This document shows, in pieces, positions 45,475 through 56,142 of a stretch of DNA of 64,000 nt. The translations under genes were made by a program, and so were the position numbers. Every line of letters starts with the position of its first letter. Position 1 is the first letter of the stretch. Location of the stretch: the NCBI RefSeq assembly GCF_011039205.1, contig NZ_JAAKEL010000012.1:34771-98770 (forward strand). The letters are read 5' to 3'. The DNA is from Dysgonomonas sp. ZJ279. Its GTDB lineage: Bacteria; Bacteroidota; Bacteroidia; Bacteroidales; Dysgonomonadaceae. Below the pieces are notes generated by a model. The model worked only from the letters and a program-made list of their open reading frames with translations. It did no database searches and had not been told where the DNA came from.

Positions 45475-47994
45475 ATGTCCTATAAAAATACAAACAGGCC
45501 TTTAGTTGCAATTCTACTCGGAATCCTTCTTCTTACAGCCTCATGTGGTCCGGTACACCGGTTCACACGGGTGAAGAAAATCCCACGAGAGTATTCTCTC
45601 AATTATTGCGGAGACAATATTAAAGCACCGCGTACCGATTTGAACAAGGAGCCTTGGGTTGTCTTCTCGGACAGAGAAAAGAATCAAACCTTCAATAATG
45701 CGGGTGGGAATGTGAAGGCTAAAGATGTTGATTACCTTGACCCTTTTCTTGTGATAGGAAAGAAAGGTGATTATCTGCGCCTGATAAAATACACCCCCGA
45801 CATTTTAAAGAACGGAAAACTAGACTATAAAAAAGCTGAATACTATGGTTGGATACATAAGTCTAAATTATTACTCAACCAACAATCAGTAACAGATATA
45901 GCAAGTGGTAAGAAAAACAAAATGCTGGCTATTTTTACTGATACAACCTCTATCAATGAGCCGGAAAAATTCTTTGCTACAGATTCCATTAAACTATACA
46001 AAGATTTGGGCATGAATTCTCAGGCTGGAGTGATCAGCCCTTATAGTATCATTTACCAGTTGAAGACATCAGAAGATGAACGGATGACACTTATTGCAAA
46101 GAAGCCTTACATAAAAGCCGATGCGGTAAAAAATGAAATATTAGGATGGGTAGATAACTCGCTGATAAAAGACATAGGTACAGGATTGCATGTAAACATG
46201 CTTACCCTGCCCGAAGAATCAAGACGTTTCTTTACCAGCAATAGAGAAGATGTTTCAATTACGGAGGATATGAAGGATGCAAACCACTTATTAACTCAAC
46301 AATATTCAACCATCAGATTCAATCCTGTATCGTCTTATTCCCGTAAAGACTCTCTGGCAGCTTTTAAGACGCGAATGGTCTTACCTGTATTCGACTACAG
46401 CAATAATTCTATACTAAATGTAAATGGTGGTAATATTACCCATAAACAATTCAGGACAATAGCCAAAGGCCTGAAAAAGATCAATATTTGTTTTGTATTT
46501 GAAGGTAAAGAAAAAACAATCTCCAATTTCCCGCAGATTGTTAACGCCCTTCAGGGACTTCAACCCCTATTTGAAAAACCTGAAGATCTATTTTCATTTC
46601 AGTTTAGCAGTGTAATGACTTTTGACGATTCAAATAAAATGCTTCGTCCAGTCGAAATGGAATTAACCCCACGATATTCGGATATTATAAACTACCTGTC
46701 TGAAAAAGTAAAGAATAAGGAAAAATTGCGTTTTCCTATGCTTCCACGAAAATGGGCAGGATTACGTAAAGCAGTGGATATATTTGATGATCAAAAGGAT
46801 GCTACCAACCTAATTGTATTGATCGGAGAAACCGGATATGCAAACGATGGGCTTGATGCCGGATTGTTGAATAAACTCCTTAAGAATAACTGTCGAATAT
46901 TGGGTTTTCAGGTATATGCAGGAGAAGGTGATGAATACAATAACTTTGTACTGGACATAGAGAATATGATTAATTCGTATGCGGATGGAATGCTCAAAAC
47001 AAAAAAGGATATACTAGTCTCTCCAAAGCAGATAAAACTAAGCAACCGCTATAAAGAGACAGGTGAAACGATGAACAGTTACAGACTCGATTTCCCAAAT
47101 AACAGCATAACACAAGGAGCCTTGTTCTTCCCACGTAAATCAGAAGTATTACCCATGGAAGTACTCTCTAATAATATCGACACTATAATACAAGAAATTA
47201 AGCAGGATAATAACCAGATAATCGAATATATGGATAAAGCCTTCCGATCTGTAGGGAACAACCGTACAAGATTTGATAGCCTGTTTGTTCAGAATTATAG
47301 TATAGATACCACTCGCATGCCAGCAAAGAAACTAATTGCCAGTTTCAGTAATGAGAATCCGGGATGGTATATACCCTCACATATTGTAGTTTTAGATGAT
47401 ACTGTTAATAACCATGTAGATTATCGTCTCATGTTGTCAGAAAATGAGTTAAAAGAACTCAAAGAGTTTGTGGCAGCATTGTCAGAAAAAGAAGTGGATT
47501 ACATCTATCAAGTAAAAGAAAGAGAAAAACAGAAACGCAAACCGTGTAATTGCCCCGAAGACGATTTATTTGCCGAGCTGGAAAAAGAAAACAGAAGATT
47601 ACTTGAAAATGATCCTACAATAGGTAGAGAAGAGTTTTATATTAAGACGGTGTCACCCGGAGCATATGCCAATACAAATAATGTGCGTAAACACCTTTCG
47701 AAACTTTATCTCAAACCGATAAAGTCTTGTAAGCTTTGCAAAGAAAAAAACAGTAATATACAACTTATGACACTGGCCGAGGCACAGTACCGAATAACAG
47801 GTAGTCCAACGTCGAATGAGTTGCTGAATGCAATCAGAATAAAAGACATAAAAGATAAAAGGATTGTTACCGACAAAATGCTGGAAGAATTGATCATTTA
47901 TTATAAGAAAATGAAAAAAGAGCTGGATAAAGCAGAACAATTCGAGTCGAACGGACAAGTATATTATTGGGTGGATCGTAAACTTCTACCTTAA
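45475..47994 (+). CDS. tssR: T6SSiii outer-membrane lipoprotein TssR
   Basis: A large 839-residue lipoprotein (lipobox TASCGPVHRF, Cys24). Two SH3-like segments occur early (PWVVFSDREKNQTFNN; YLRLIKYTPDI...YYGWIHKSKLL, then NEILGWVDNSLI). A central von Willebrand-A-like fold follows (KINICFVFEGKEKTIS, TNLIVLIGETGYANDG), and a Cys-rich C-terminal segment (KPCNCPEDD, KSCKLCKEKN). These match TssR, the outer-membrane element of the subtype iii envelope complex. Confidence 0.9.
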   Translation: MSYKNTNRPLVAILLGILLLTASCGPVHRFTRVKKIPREYSLNYCGDNIKAPRTDLNKEPWVVFSDREKNQTFNNAGGNVKAKDVDYLDPFLVIGKKGDYLRLIKYTPDILKNGKLDYKKAEYYGWIHKSKLLLNQQSVTDIASGKKNKMLAIFTDTTSINEPEKFFATDSIKLYKDLGMNSQAGVISPYSIIYQLKTSEDERMTLIAKKPYIKADAVKNEILGWVDNSLIKDIGTGLHVNMLTLPEESRRFFTSNREDVSITEDMKDANHLLTQQYSTIRFNPVSSYSRKDSLAAFKTRMVLPVFDYSNNSILNVNGGNITHKQFRTIAKGLKKINICFVFEGKEKTISNFPQIVNALQGLQPLFEKPEDLFSFQFSSVMTFDDSNKMLRPVEMELTPRYSDIINYLSEKVKNKEKLRFPMLPRKWAGLRKAVDIFDDQKDATNLIVLIGETGYANDGLDAGLLNKLLKNNCRILGFQVYAGEGDEYNNFVLDIENMINSYADGMLKTKKDILVSPKQIKLSNRYKETGETMNSYRLDFPNNSITQGALFFPRKSEVLPMEVLSNNIDTIIQEIKQDNNQIIEYMDKAFRSVGNNRTRFDSLFVQNYSIDTTRMPAKKLIASFSNENPGWYIPSHIVVLDDTVNNHVDYRLMLSENELKELKEFVAALSEKEVDYIYQVKEREKQKRKPCNCPEDDLFAELEKENRRLLENDPTIGREEFYIKTVSPGAYANTNNVRKHLSKLYLKPIKSCKLCKEKNSNIQLMTLAEAQYRITGSPTSNELLNAIRIKDIKDKRIVTDKMLEELIIYYKKMKKELDKAEQFESNGQVYYWVDRKLLP

Positions 47995-48011
47995 ACTGAG
48001 AATATATAAAC

Positions 48012-49796
48012 ATGAAAAGTAAAGAAGCAATACGCAAAGATATTATACACTATGCCAACCTGACATGGGACACACCTAATATCAACAATCTAAATCCATT
48101 AGTACACCTGATGATTGAGGAGATCAGTCATGAATTATATTTGCTTGATAACAAACTAGATGATATAGGCTATTGTGTACTTAATAAGCTTGTAAGTAAT
48201 CTTTCCCCTTCGATGTATAATTATATTCGTCCGGCTCATGCTATCCTGAAAATTAATCCCGGTAGTCCGACTTATAAATTAGGACGAAAAATAAATTTTT
48301 TCCTGAAAGATTTGCCCGATAGAGTGAAAAAGAAAAATATTTCATCCATAACATTTACACCTGTTGTTGACACAAAACTTTTTGATATCAACATAACACA
48401 TTTTTTTTGTGATAGAACTCTTTGGAGTGTTAATGATTTTGGAGAGAAGAATATAATAGCCTACACTCAGAAAAGAGCAAAATACAATACAGTATGGATT
48501 GGTTTGGAGGTTGGTCCGGGAATAAATAGTTTAAAAGATTTATCTTTTTATCTGGATTTCAAACATCTGCCCGATCACCACGAATATTATGATTTTTTGT
48601 CTGATATAGGATGGACAATAAATAATAAAATACTGAAAACCAAACAAGGATTATCGGTTAATCAGGATATACCTCCGAGTAAAATAGAAACTGAAATTTT
48701 AAACTTTTATAAAGATCACTTCCAGACAATAGATACTATACCTAATTTAAACGAAATTCAGAAAGAAATTCTGCCACAGGAATTAATGAAAATAATGGAT
48801 AATGAAACCGTATCTTCTATTCATCCTTTATATTGGGTATCTGTATCTTTCCCGGCCAATTTTGTTCAGGATGATTTAATGAAAATGGACATCCATCTGA
48901 ATGCCTTCCCTATTATCAATCGGCATCAGAATGAATTGACAATTCTTGAACAAGATCTGACCGACACTGCATCCCTTTCATCCGCAATAGGACAAGAATT
49001 TTTGGATATGGACACTGTTATAGACTCTAAGGAGAATCGCTATTTACGTGTAAATATAATAAGTGAAGAAGGGGAATATACAGCCGAAGCAATTAAACGC
49101 AAGACGATGGATGATCCTAGAATTGCCGATTATTTGGAAAGATTAGTCGACGTTATCCATGATGAACGCTCCGCATTTGTGGGCATAGATAATGAAAAAA
49201 TAGCAAATGTTCTAAAATCCGTTTCTTCTATTCAAGGTAAAGATACCCACAAAGTCGAGTTGAACAGGCTCAATGAGTATGCAGAAGTAGCATTGCTAAC
49301 TGTAAAACCAAATGATGATATAACTTCGATTGATGCTTCATATTGGACAACACATGCTGAATTGGTAAATGCAATACCCGACAAAACATATCTAATGGCT
49401 AGCAAAATACTGGAATTAAACAAATCGGATGGCATTTTACTGACTCCAACCAGTGGAGGCCGAAATTTTTACAATCCGGAAAGTTTGAAAGCTATTAGCC
49501 GTTTTTTCCTCACATCAAAAGACAGAATATTAACAAAGAACGATATATTGAACTTTTGCAATATAGAATTGGGTGAATATACTCAGCAAATCGACGTTGA
49601 ACGAAAAGCAATGATCAGCCACAAACATAATGAAGGTATAATCATTGTTATGGAAATTCAAATAACGCCATTACAAAAACACCTCAACTATTTAAAGCAA
49701 AAAGGAGTAATAAAAGACCTTTTGGTCAGATTGCGAAAAAGGTCTCCTAGCAATTTTAATTATGTATTCAATATCATAGAATCAGCTAATAAGTAA
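48012..49796 (+). CDS. Second TssF-type baseplate protein
   Basis: A 594-residue homologue of the TssF at 20948. Landmarks correspond in order: LVHLMIEEISHELYLLDNKL, VLNKLVSNLSPSMYNYIRPAHAIL, TVWIGLEVGPGINSLKDLSFYLDF, YWVSVSFPANFV and RSPSNFNYVFNIIESANK. Identity by eye is modest, so this is an old duplication. In other systems two TssF chains of one gene flank each TssG, so the two proteins here could form a heterodimer. It lies between tssR and tssH. Confidence 0.85.
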   Translation: MKSKEAIRKDIIHYANLTWDTPNINNLNPLVHLMIEEISHELYLLDNKLDDIGYCVLNKLVSNLSPSMYNYIRPAHAILKINPGSPTYKLGRKINFFLKDLPDRVKKKNISSITFTPVVDTKLFDINITHFFCDRTLWSVNDFGEKNIIAYTQKRAKYNTVWIGLEVGPGINSLKDLSFYLDFKHLPDHHEYYDFLSDIGWTINNKILKTKQGLSVNQDIPPSKIETEILNFYKDHFQTIDTIPNLNEIQKEILPQELMKIMDNETVSSIHPLYWVSVSFPANFVQDDLMKMDIHLNAFPIINRHQNELTILEQDLTDTASLSSAIGQEFLDMDTVIDSKENRYLRVNIISEEGEYTAEAIKRKTMDDPRIADYLERLVDVIHDERSAFVGIDNEKIANVLKSVSSIQGKDTHKVELNRLNEYAEVALLTVKPNDDITSIDASYWTTHAELVNAIPDKTYLMASKILELNKSDGILLTPTSGGRNFYNPESLKAISRFFLTSKDRILTKNDILNFCNIELGEYTQQIDVERKAMISHKHNEGIIIVMEIQITPLQKHLNYLKQKGVIKDLLVRLRKRSPSNFNYVFNIIESANK

Positions 49797-49807
49797 AAAA
49801 TAGATAT

Positions 49808-52288
49808 ATGGATTTTATAAACTTAAACGAATCAGTAAAAACGGCTATAAGAATAGCACAGTCTATAGCCCGTGAATATTATAATGCGAACTATTCGTCT
49901 GCCCATCTGTTAAAAGCACTGCTTCATAAAGAAATCGGTTTAAAACCCTTCATTCAAAGTATGGATAAAGATATCGAGTATTTTGAAGAATGGGCCGAAA
50001 TGCGCATCGACGATTTCCCAAAAGCGGGAGTGGTAGCCGATATACAACCTGATGAGAAAATACCAATGGTTTTTGAAGAGGCCGACAATGTGCGTCTTAA
50101 ACTGGGCCTATTGGAGATCAATCCTATCTGTGTTTTAGCTGCATTGACAAAGCCAAATGTCGGATTTACGATAGACCAACTAAAATCTTTTCCACTTCGT
50201 GAAAATGAAATTTTCGATTTATATGTAAGTGGAAAAGAAACAAGATCGGCCATCGGTATGCCAAATTCTTCATTTGTAACATCAGAAGAAAATGGAGCGA
50301 TGCCAATGGTTAATCTCATGAAATACTGTGTGGATAAAACGGCACAGGCTCTGGATTTGAAAATACATAACATTGTAAGCCGTGATAAGGAAACACGGAT
50401 GATGATGGAGATATTAGGTCGCCGAAGTAAGCCCAATGTAATGATTATCGGAGATTCGGGTGTGGGTAAAACTGCTTTAGTAGACGGACTGGCTCATGAT
50501 ATAGTAAACAAGAATGTCCCCTCTTATTTAGATGGTTCAACCATATATGAACTTGATACAGGGGCACTCATTGCCGGTGCTACTTACAAAGGAGAAATAG
50601 AAGACCGTTTGAAAAATATAATTAAAGAGATTCGTAATATTGACAATGCGATTCTTTTTATTGACGAGATACATGTCCTACTAGACCCAAAGCAGGGGAA
50701 CTCTGGAGCTGCCAATATTTTAAAACCAGAGTTATCTAAGGGAGATCTAACCGTTATCGGGGCAACAACTATCGACGAATACCGTAAACTAATTGAACCC
50801 GATCACGCCTTTAGCCGACGATTTGAAGTATTACAGATAAATGAACCTGATATTGCTTCAGCTATATTAATGATACACTCTGTATTGTCGCGGTATATGG
50901 ATTTCCATAAGCTTGAAGTGGCCAAAGAGGCTATAGAGGAATGTGTAAAGCTAGCTAAGCGATACGACAAAGATCGCCGTTTACCGGATTCGGCTATAGA
51001 TCTGATGGATAGAACTATGTCTGCTACCAAAATGGTAAATGAAACTGCGCAAAAAGATGTTCACTCTTTTATAAGTGAATTGGCTATGATTGAAGGTGCA
51101 TTTGAAAAAACAGCAGAAGAAAAACTGGCAGATTTACGCTTCTTGTACTTATCTATGCAAAACAAATTGAGTCCGGTCTTATTAGGTATCATTACTGATG
51201 AAACCGATGTAAAGGAAATTGAAGATAATGGTATACTCTTTAATTATATCGATAAGGCATTAGATATACTCAGTAATTTTGTAAAGGAAAAGATAAAAAC
51301 AATTCAGGTGCATGAGGTAGCAGCTATCATATCAAGCAAAACCGGAATACCGATCGGCAAAGTACAGGCTCAGGAAAAAGAGCGTTTGCTCAACATGGAA
51401 GATTTATTACGCCGTAGGGTAGTTGGCCAAGATGGAGCTTTAAAATCTCTGGTAGATGCTATTTTAGAATCGCGTAGCGGATTGAATAAAGCAGGTCAAC
51501 CTATCGGTTCGTTTTTCCTATTGGGACCAACAGGAACAGGAAAAACGGAGTTAGCAAAATCTTTGGCTGAAGTTCTCTTTAATGACGAAAAGGCAATGAT
51601 TCGCTTCGATATGTCGGAGTTTAAAGAAGAACATTCGGCAGCATTATTATATGGTGCACCTCCGGGATATGTTGGCTATGAAGAGGGTGGTCTTTTGGTA
51701 AACAAAATTCGTCAACAACCTTATGCTGTGGTTTTATTCGATGAAATAGAGAAAGCACATCCGTCAGTATACGATATCTTCCTACAAATTATGGATGAAG
51801 GTAAGTTACATGACAGGCTGGGAAAAGAAGGCGATTTCTCCAATGCAATTGTCCTATTTACATCCAATGTCGGAAGCGAATGGCTTACGAAACAACTGGA
51901 ACAAGGTATGAGTCCAACCACTACACAGTTAATGGAAGTGATGGGGCAGTATTTTCGTCCTGAATTTTTAGCACGCTTGTCGGAAATAGTACCATTCTCA
52001 CCCATCAATGAAACGATGTTGTTAAAGATATTCAATATTCAACTCAAAGGACTTATCGAAGCTCTAAGCAAACAGGGCATCGAGCTGGAGATTGATGAAG
52101 ATACTCGTAAAATGTTAGCAGAACGTGGCTTCACTCCTAAATATGGAGCAAGACAGGTGGGCGGAACAATACGGACTCATCTCAGACGTCCTATATCCCG
52201 CTTGATTGTTGGAAATAAACTGGCTCACGGACATAAATTAGTAGTAAGTAAAGACGATCAAAATGAACTGATCTGGGATATTAAATAA
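49808..52288 (+). CDS. tssH: T6SS sheath-recycling AAA+ unfoldase TssH (ClpV)
   Basis: A cytoplasmic ATPase of 826 residues that disassembles contracted TssB/TssC sheaths. A Clp-N domain (about 8-150, AHLLKALLHKEIG) is followed by AAA1 (Walker A GDSGVGKT, about 215-222; Walker B ILFIDEIHVLL), an M-domain region and AAA2 (GPTGTGKTEL near 573; VVLFDEIEKAHPSVYDIF). The C-terminal D2-small domain contains YGARQVGGTI. It is the last gene of the locus, followed by two strong stem-loops. Confidence 0.95.
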   Translation: MDFINLNESVKTAIRIAQSIAREYYNANYSSAHLLKALLHKEIGLKPFIQSMDKDIEYFEEWAEMRIDDFPKAGVVADIQPDEKIPMVFEEADNVRLKLGLLEINPICVLAALTKPNVGFTIDQLKSFPLRENEIFDLYVSGKETRSAIGMPNSSFVTSEENGAMPMVNLMKYCVDKTAQALDLKIHNIVSRDKETRMMMEILGRRSKPNVMIIGDSGVGKTALVDGLAHDIVNKNVPSYLDGSTIYELDTGALIAGATYKGEIEDRLKNIIKEIRNIDNAILFIDEIHVLLDPKQGNSGAANILKPELSKGDLTVIGATTIDEYRKLIEPDHAFSRRFEVLQINEPDIASAILMIHSVLSRYMDFHKLEVAKEAIEECVKLAKRYDKDRRLPDSAIDLMDRTMSATKMVNETAQKDVHSFISELAMIEGAFEKTAEEKLADLRFLYLSMQNKLSPVLLGIITDETDVKEIEDNGILFNYIDKALDILSNFVKEKIKTIQVHEVAAIISSKTGIPIGKVQAQEKERLLNMEDLLRRRVVGQDGALKSLVDAILESRSGLNKAGQPIGSFFLLGPTGTGKTELAKSLAEVLFNDEKAMIRFDMSEFKEEHSAALLYGAPPGYVGYEEGGLLVNKIRQQPYAVVLFDEIEKAHPSVYDIFLQIMDEGKLHDRLGKEGDFSNAIVLFTSNVGSEWLTKQLEQGMSPTTTQLMEVMGQYFRPEFLARLSEIVPFSPINETMLLKIFNIQLKGLIEALSKQGIELEIDEDTRKMLAERGFTPKYGARQVGGTIRTHLRRPISRLIVGNKLAHGHKLVVSKDDQNELIWDIK

Positions 52289-52305
52289 TAATAAATGCCG
52301 TAACA

Positions 52306-52338
52306 ATTTTAAGCTGATCTGAGAAAACAGCTTAAAAT
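52306..52338 (+). terminator. Stem-loop downstream of tssH
   Basis: Perfect 11-bp arms ATTTTAAGCTG (52306-52316) and CAGCTTAAAAT (52328-52338), 17 bases after the tssH stop. It probably ends the T6SS transcript together with the hairpin that follows. Confidence 0.65.
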
Positions 52339-52354
52339 AAATAATATAAATCAC

Positions 52355-52391
52355 AAAAGGATTATTGTTCTAAAATAGCAATAATCCTTTT
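52355..52391 (+). terminator. Intrinsic terminator at the end of the T6SS locus
   Basis: Perfect 13-bp arms AAAAGGATTATTG (52355-52367) and CAATAATCCTTTT (52379-52391), whose 3' arm ends in four Ts followed by GGTCTTTTA. It insulates the T6SS locus from the endonuclease gene. Confidence 0.75.
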
Positions 52392-52533
52392 GGTCTTTTA
52401 GAGTAATGAGTAATACAGGCGCAGGAATCAGAACTGGAATATTGTGAGATTCTTTTGTCGGAATCGGCTTAATTTGATGGGAATATCCATTATACATCCG
52501 TACATTTGTCAGATATTCATCAAAAGAAGTATT

Positions 52534-53370
52534 ATGTTTAAAATCGGTTGTCATCTCTCTGTAGCTAAAGGTTTTTTATCAATGGGCAAAGATGCCCTTT
52601 CTATAAATGCCAATACATTCCAGTTTTTCACTCGTAATCCACGTGGAGGAAGTGCTAAAGTCATCGATGAAACGGATATTTCTGCATTTCTAGAATTAGC
52701 AAAACAAAATAATTTCGCCACTATTTTAGCACACGCTCCGTATACATTAAATGTTTGTGCTATGGATGAGGGTATCCGCAGATTTTCGCGTGAAATGATG
52801 GCTGATGACCTTTTAAGAATGGAATATTTACCGGGTAATCTCTACAATTTTCATCCGGGAAGTCATGTCAAACAAGGAGTAGAAGTAGGTACCAGTTATA
52901 TTATAGAAGCCCTAAATAACATTTTAAAACCAGAACAAACTACTACCGTATTGCTCGAAACAATGGCAGGGAAAGGTAGTGAGATCGGGAGAACATTTGA
53001 GGAACTACAGGCTATTATAGAAAAGGTAGAATTGAAAAACAAAATAGGTGTATGCTTAGATACTTGTCACATATATGATGCCGGATACGATATTGTCAAT
53101 AATCTTGATGGCGTACTAGAAGAGTTTGAAAAAGTTATTGGATTAGAAAAATTATATGCCATCCATCTAAATGATAGTAAAAACCCATTTAAAAGCCATA
53201 AAGATCGTCATGAGACGATTGGCAAAGGTTCTATTGGTTTACAAACATTTGACAATATTATCAATCACCCTCAATTAAAACATCTACCATTCTATCTGGA
53301 AACACCAAATGAGCTACCAGGACATGCTGAAGAAATTACTCTACTGAGGAGTCTATATAAATCAGTATGA
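52534..53370 (+). CDS. nfo: Endonuclease IV (AP endonuclease)
   Basis: Base-excision repair enzyme that incises DNA 5' to abasic sites. The 278-residue TIM barrel shows the family metal and substrate motifs: [12 protein letters not shown] at the start, [35 protein letters not shown] and HLNDSKNPF with [10 protein letters not shown]. The start at 52534 is chosen because homologues begin directly with the IGCHLS strand; the frame extends upstream to ATG 52444, but that part has no family match. Single gene between the T6SS terminators and the mannosidase cluster. Confidence 0.95.
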   Translation: MFKIGCHLSVAKGFLSMGKDALSINANTFQFFTRNPRGGSAKVIDETDISAFLELAKQNNFATILAHAPYTLNVCAMDEGIRRFSREMMADDLLRMEYLPGNLYNFHPGSHVKQGVEVGTSYIIEALNNILKPEQTTTVLLETMAGKGSEIGRTFEELQAIIEKVELKNKIGVCLDTCHIYDAGYDIVNNLDGVLEEFEKVIGLEKLYAIHLNDSKNPFKSHKDRHETIGKGSIGLQTFDNIINHPQLKHLPFYLETPNELPGHAEEITLLRSLYKSV

Positions 53371-53439
53371 ATAACTTGCCAAATCCATACAAATAATAAA
53401 TAATTTCATTTCTTAATTTTATCATTCAAGAACTATTAA

Positions 53440-53691
53440 TATAATTTTCCCACAAAATTATCCGAAACTCAAATATATAAAGATGCTCCGTTTGATGTAT
53501 GCAGAAATAAATTAGAAAATACTTTTTTCGACACTTGGGATAGCATAAAACATAATATTATTGTACATTGGGGCGATTTAATGCAGAAAGATAATAAATA
53601 TGGGTTAGCCTTATTCTCCTATCATACAACATCATATTCGTATAAAGAAGGTTTGATATATCTTCCGACTCGCCTACTATCAATATCTTAA
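53440..53691 (+). pseudogene. C-terminal remnant of a GH38-type alpha-mannosidase
   Basis: An open frame without start codon, after TAA at 53437, reading INFP-like FPTKLSETQIYKDAPFD, then IIVHWGDLMQKDNKYGLALF and SYHTTSYSYKEGL before TAA. This matches the C-terminal region of GH38 enzymes, which have FP, W.D, YG.AL and H.TSY-type landmarks. It stands immediately before a GH92 alpha-mannosidase and is a decayed enzyme of the same pathway. It accounts for most of the 390-base gap after nfo; nothing else is seen there. Confidence 0.6.
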
Positions 53692-53761
53692 CACCTCATT
53701 TTAGCATTAAAACATTAAGAATTAAAAGAAACTAATAATATATTTAGAAACATACTATTTT

Positions 53762-56116
53762 ATGAATAAAGGAATTTGGAAAATTTGCTTCGCAAGCCTT
53801 TCACTAGCTATCGCCAGTTGCTCCTCGAAAAACTTTGTCGATGAATCTACACCTTCAGATTATGTAAACCCTTTTATCGGAGCTAGTACAAGTGTTGGTG
53901 ACGCAGGCGTATATCATGGATTGGGCAAAACTTTCCCTGGTGCTGCTACCCCATTTGGTATGGTACAAGTAAGTCCAAACACAATTACAGGCGGAGATAA
54001 CAGTCCCGGATATAGTTATGAACATAAAACCATTGAAGGATTCGCCTTTACCCAGATGAGTGGCGTAGGGTGGTATGGGGATTTGGGAAATTTTCTTGTA
54101 ATGCCTACTACGGGTGAATTAAAGAAAATTGCCGGAAAAGAAGACGGTAGTATTGAAGGATATCGCTCACTATACAATAAACAAACGGAAATTGCTTCGG
54201 CAGGATACTACTCTGCCGAACTATCAGACTATAATATTAAAGTCGAAGCAACAGCTGCCCCTCATAGCGGAATGCTCAAATTCACTTTTCCCGAAAACGA
54301 TCAATCACGTATTCAGATTGATTTAGCCAGGCGTGTAGGTGGCACATCTACATCTCAGTATATCAAAGTTGTAGATGATTATACCATTCAAGGCTGGATG
54401 AAATGTACACCCGACGGAGGTGGCTGGGGTAATGGTGATGGTCAGGCTAATTATACAGTATATTTCTATGCACAGTTTAGTAAACCATTGAAAGAATACG
54501 GTTTTTGGAGCGCTAATATACCGGATGACTGGCAACGAAAAAGAGACGATGTTATAAGCATACCTTATCTGACCAAAGTATCGGAATCTCCAATAATAAA
54601 AGGAGAGAAAGAACTGGAAGGCAAACATCTGGGATTCTTCAGCGAATTTTCGACTAAAAAAGACGAAAAAGTTACCTTGAAAGTCGGTATTTCATTTGTA
54701 GATATGGATGGGGCTGAAAAGAACTTAAAAGCAGAAATAGCAGAAAAAGATTTTGAAAAAATAAGACAAGAGGCTAAAGAACTCTGGAATAGAGAGCTAG
54801 GTAAAATAGAGGCAACAGGAGCATCGAAAGATAAAAAAACAATATTCTACACTGCTCTTTATCACACGATGATCGATCCACGCATATATGCTGATATTGA
54901 CGGTCGTTATATAGGAGGAGACGGCAATATTCACATCAGTAAAGATTTCACCAAACGAACTATATTCAGTGGATGGGACGTTTTCAGAAGTCAATTCCCA
55001 TTGCAAACAATAATAAACCCTGAGATTGTTAATGATGAAATAAACTCCCTTGTAACTCTTGCTGAACAAAGCAGCAAGAAATACTTTGAACGCTGGGAAT
55101 TGATGAATGCATATTCAGGCTGTATGATAGGCAATCCTGCCATATCTGTTTTAGCCGATGCTTATGTAAAAGGTATTAGAAATTACGATATAGATAAAGC
55201 ATATGAGTATGCGATAAATAGCTCCGATAAATTTGGAAATGGAAAACAAGGATTCACCGGACCTCCATTTAGTATATCCAATACTTTAGAACATGCTTAT
55301 ACAGATTGGTGTATTTCGCAAATTGCCAGAGAACTCGGTAAAACAGCCGACGAATTGAAATACATAGAAAAAGGGCAAGCATACAGAAATATATTTGATC
55401 CTTCGAAAGGATGGTTCCGACCACGGAATGCCGATGGTTCTTGGGAAGATTGGCCGGAAGATGCACGCATCAAAGAGTGGTATGGATGTATAGAGGCTAA
55501 CTCTTATCAACAAGGATGGTTTGTACCACACGATATTCCGGGAATGATAGAACTAATGGGAGGAAAAGACAAAGCGAGAGAAGACCTTAGTAGTTTCTTT
55601 GATCAAACACCAAAAAACATGTTATGGAACAATTACTACAACCATGCAAATGAACCGGTTCATCTAATACCCTTCTTATTTAATCATTTAGATGCTCCAT
55701 GGCTGACTCAAAAGTGGACCAGATATATCTGCGACAAAGCATACTCCAATTCTGTCGAAGGTATTGTCGGTAACGAAGATGTAGGGCAAATGTCAGCGTG
55801 GTATGTGCTGGCTGCAACAGGAATCCACCCTTCTTGTCCGGGAAATACACGCTATGAAATAACCAGCCCGATATTCGATAAGATAAAATTCAAACTTGAT
55901 CTAAAATATTTTAAAGGAAAAGAGTTTACAATTATTACCCATGATAATCTTCCCGAAAATAGTTATATACAGAGAGCCACGTTGAATGGTATGGAATATA
56001 ATAAATGTTATATCGATTTTTCGGATATAACAAACGGTGGTACTCTCGAATTATTTATGGGAAATTCTCCAAATAAAAATTGGGGAACAAAGGTTCCATC
56101 TCCATCGTTTCCTTAA
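53762..56116 (+). CDS. GH92 exo-alpha-mannosidase, lipoprotein
   Basis: Calcium-dependent inverting enzyme that trims alpha-mannose residues from N-glycans or yeast mannan. 784 residues with lipobox IASCSSKNF, so anchored in the envelope. Family landmarks: VNPFIGASTSVG...GKTFPGAATPFGMVQ, FSGWDVFRSQFPL, NEPVHLIPFLFNH and GNEDVGQMSAWYVLAATG; the Glu and Asp residues in these loops correspond to the GH92 catalytic and calcium sites. Followed after 26 bases by a GH130 gene, probably co-transcribed. Linkage preference cannot be read from the sequence. Confidence 0.93.
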   Translation: MNKGIWKICFASLSLAIASCSSKNFVDESTPSDYVNPFIGASTSVGDAGVYHGLGKTFPGAATPFGMVQVSPNTITGGDNSPGYSYEHKTIEGFAFTQMSGVGWYGDLGNFLVMPTTGELKKIAGKEDGSIEGYRSLYNKQTEIASAGYYSAELSDYNIKVEATAAPHSGMLKFTFPENDQSRIQIDLARRVGGTSTSQYIKVVDDYTIQGWMKCTPDGGGWGNGDGQANYTVYFYAQFSKPLKEYGFWSANIPDDWQRKRDDVISIPYLTKVSESPIIKGEKELEGKHLGFFSEFSTKKDEKVTLKVGISFVDMDGAEKNLKAEIAEKDFEKIRQEAKELWNRELGKIEATGASKDKKTIFYTALYHTMIDPRIYADIDGRYIGGDGNIHISKDFTKRTIFSGWDVFRSQFPLQTIINPEIVNDEINSLVTLAEQSSKKYFERWELMNAYSGCMIGNPAISVLADAYVKGIRNYDIDKAYEYAINSSDKFGNGKQGFTGPPFSISNTLEHAYTDWCISQIARELGKTADELKYIEKGQAYRNIFDPSKGWFRPRNADGSWEDWPEDARIKEWYGCIEANSYQQGWFVPHDIPGMIELMGGKDKAREDLSSFFDQTPKNMLWNNYYNHANEPVHLIPFLFNHLDAPWLTQKWTRYICDKAYSNSVEGIVGNEDVGQMSAWYVLAATGIHPSCPGNTRYEITSPIFDKIKFKLDLKYFKGKEFTIITHDNLPENSYIQRATLNGMEYNKCYIDFSDITNGGTLELFMGNSPNKNWGTKVPSPSFP

Positions 56117-56142
56117 AATCTATAAATTAATTTGATATAATA

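Noticed and set aside
50803..52035. Several - strand frames opposite tssH
   Set aside because: Antisense shadows of a strongly conserved AAA+ protein, with no independent start context.
13521..52288. TssJ, TssL, TssM and TssA homologues in the T6SS locus
   Set aside because: Looked for and not found. Their absence is normal for subtype iii, where the TssN-TssR proteins form the envelope complex.
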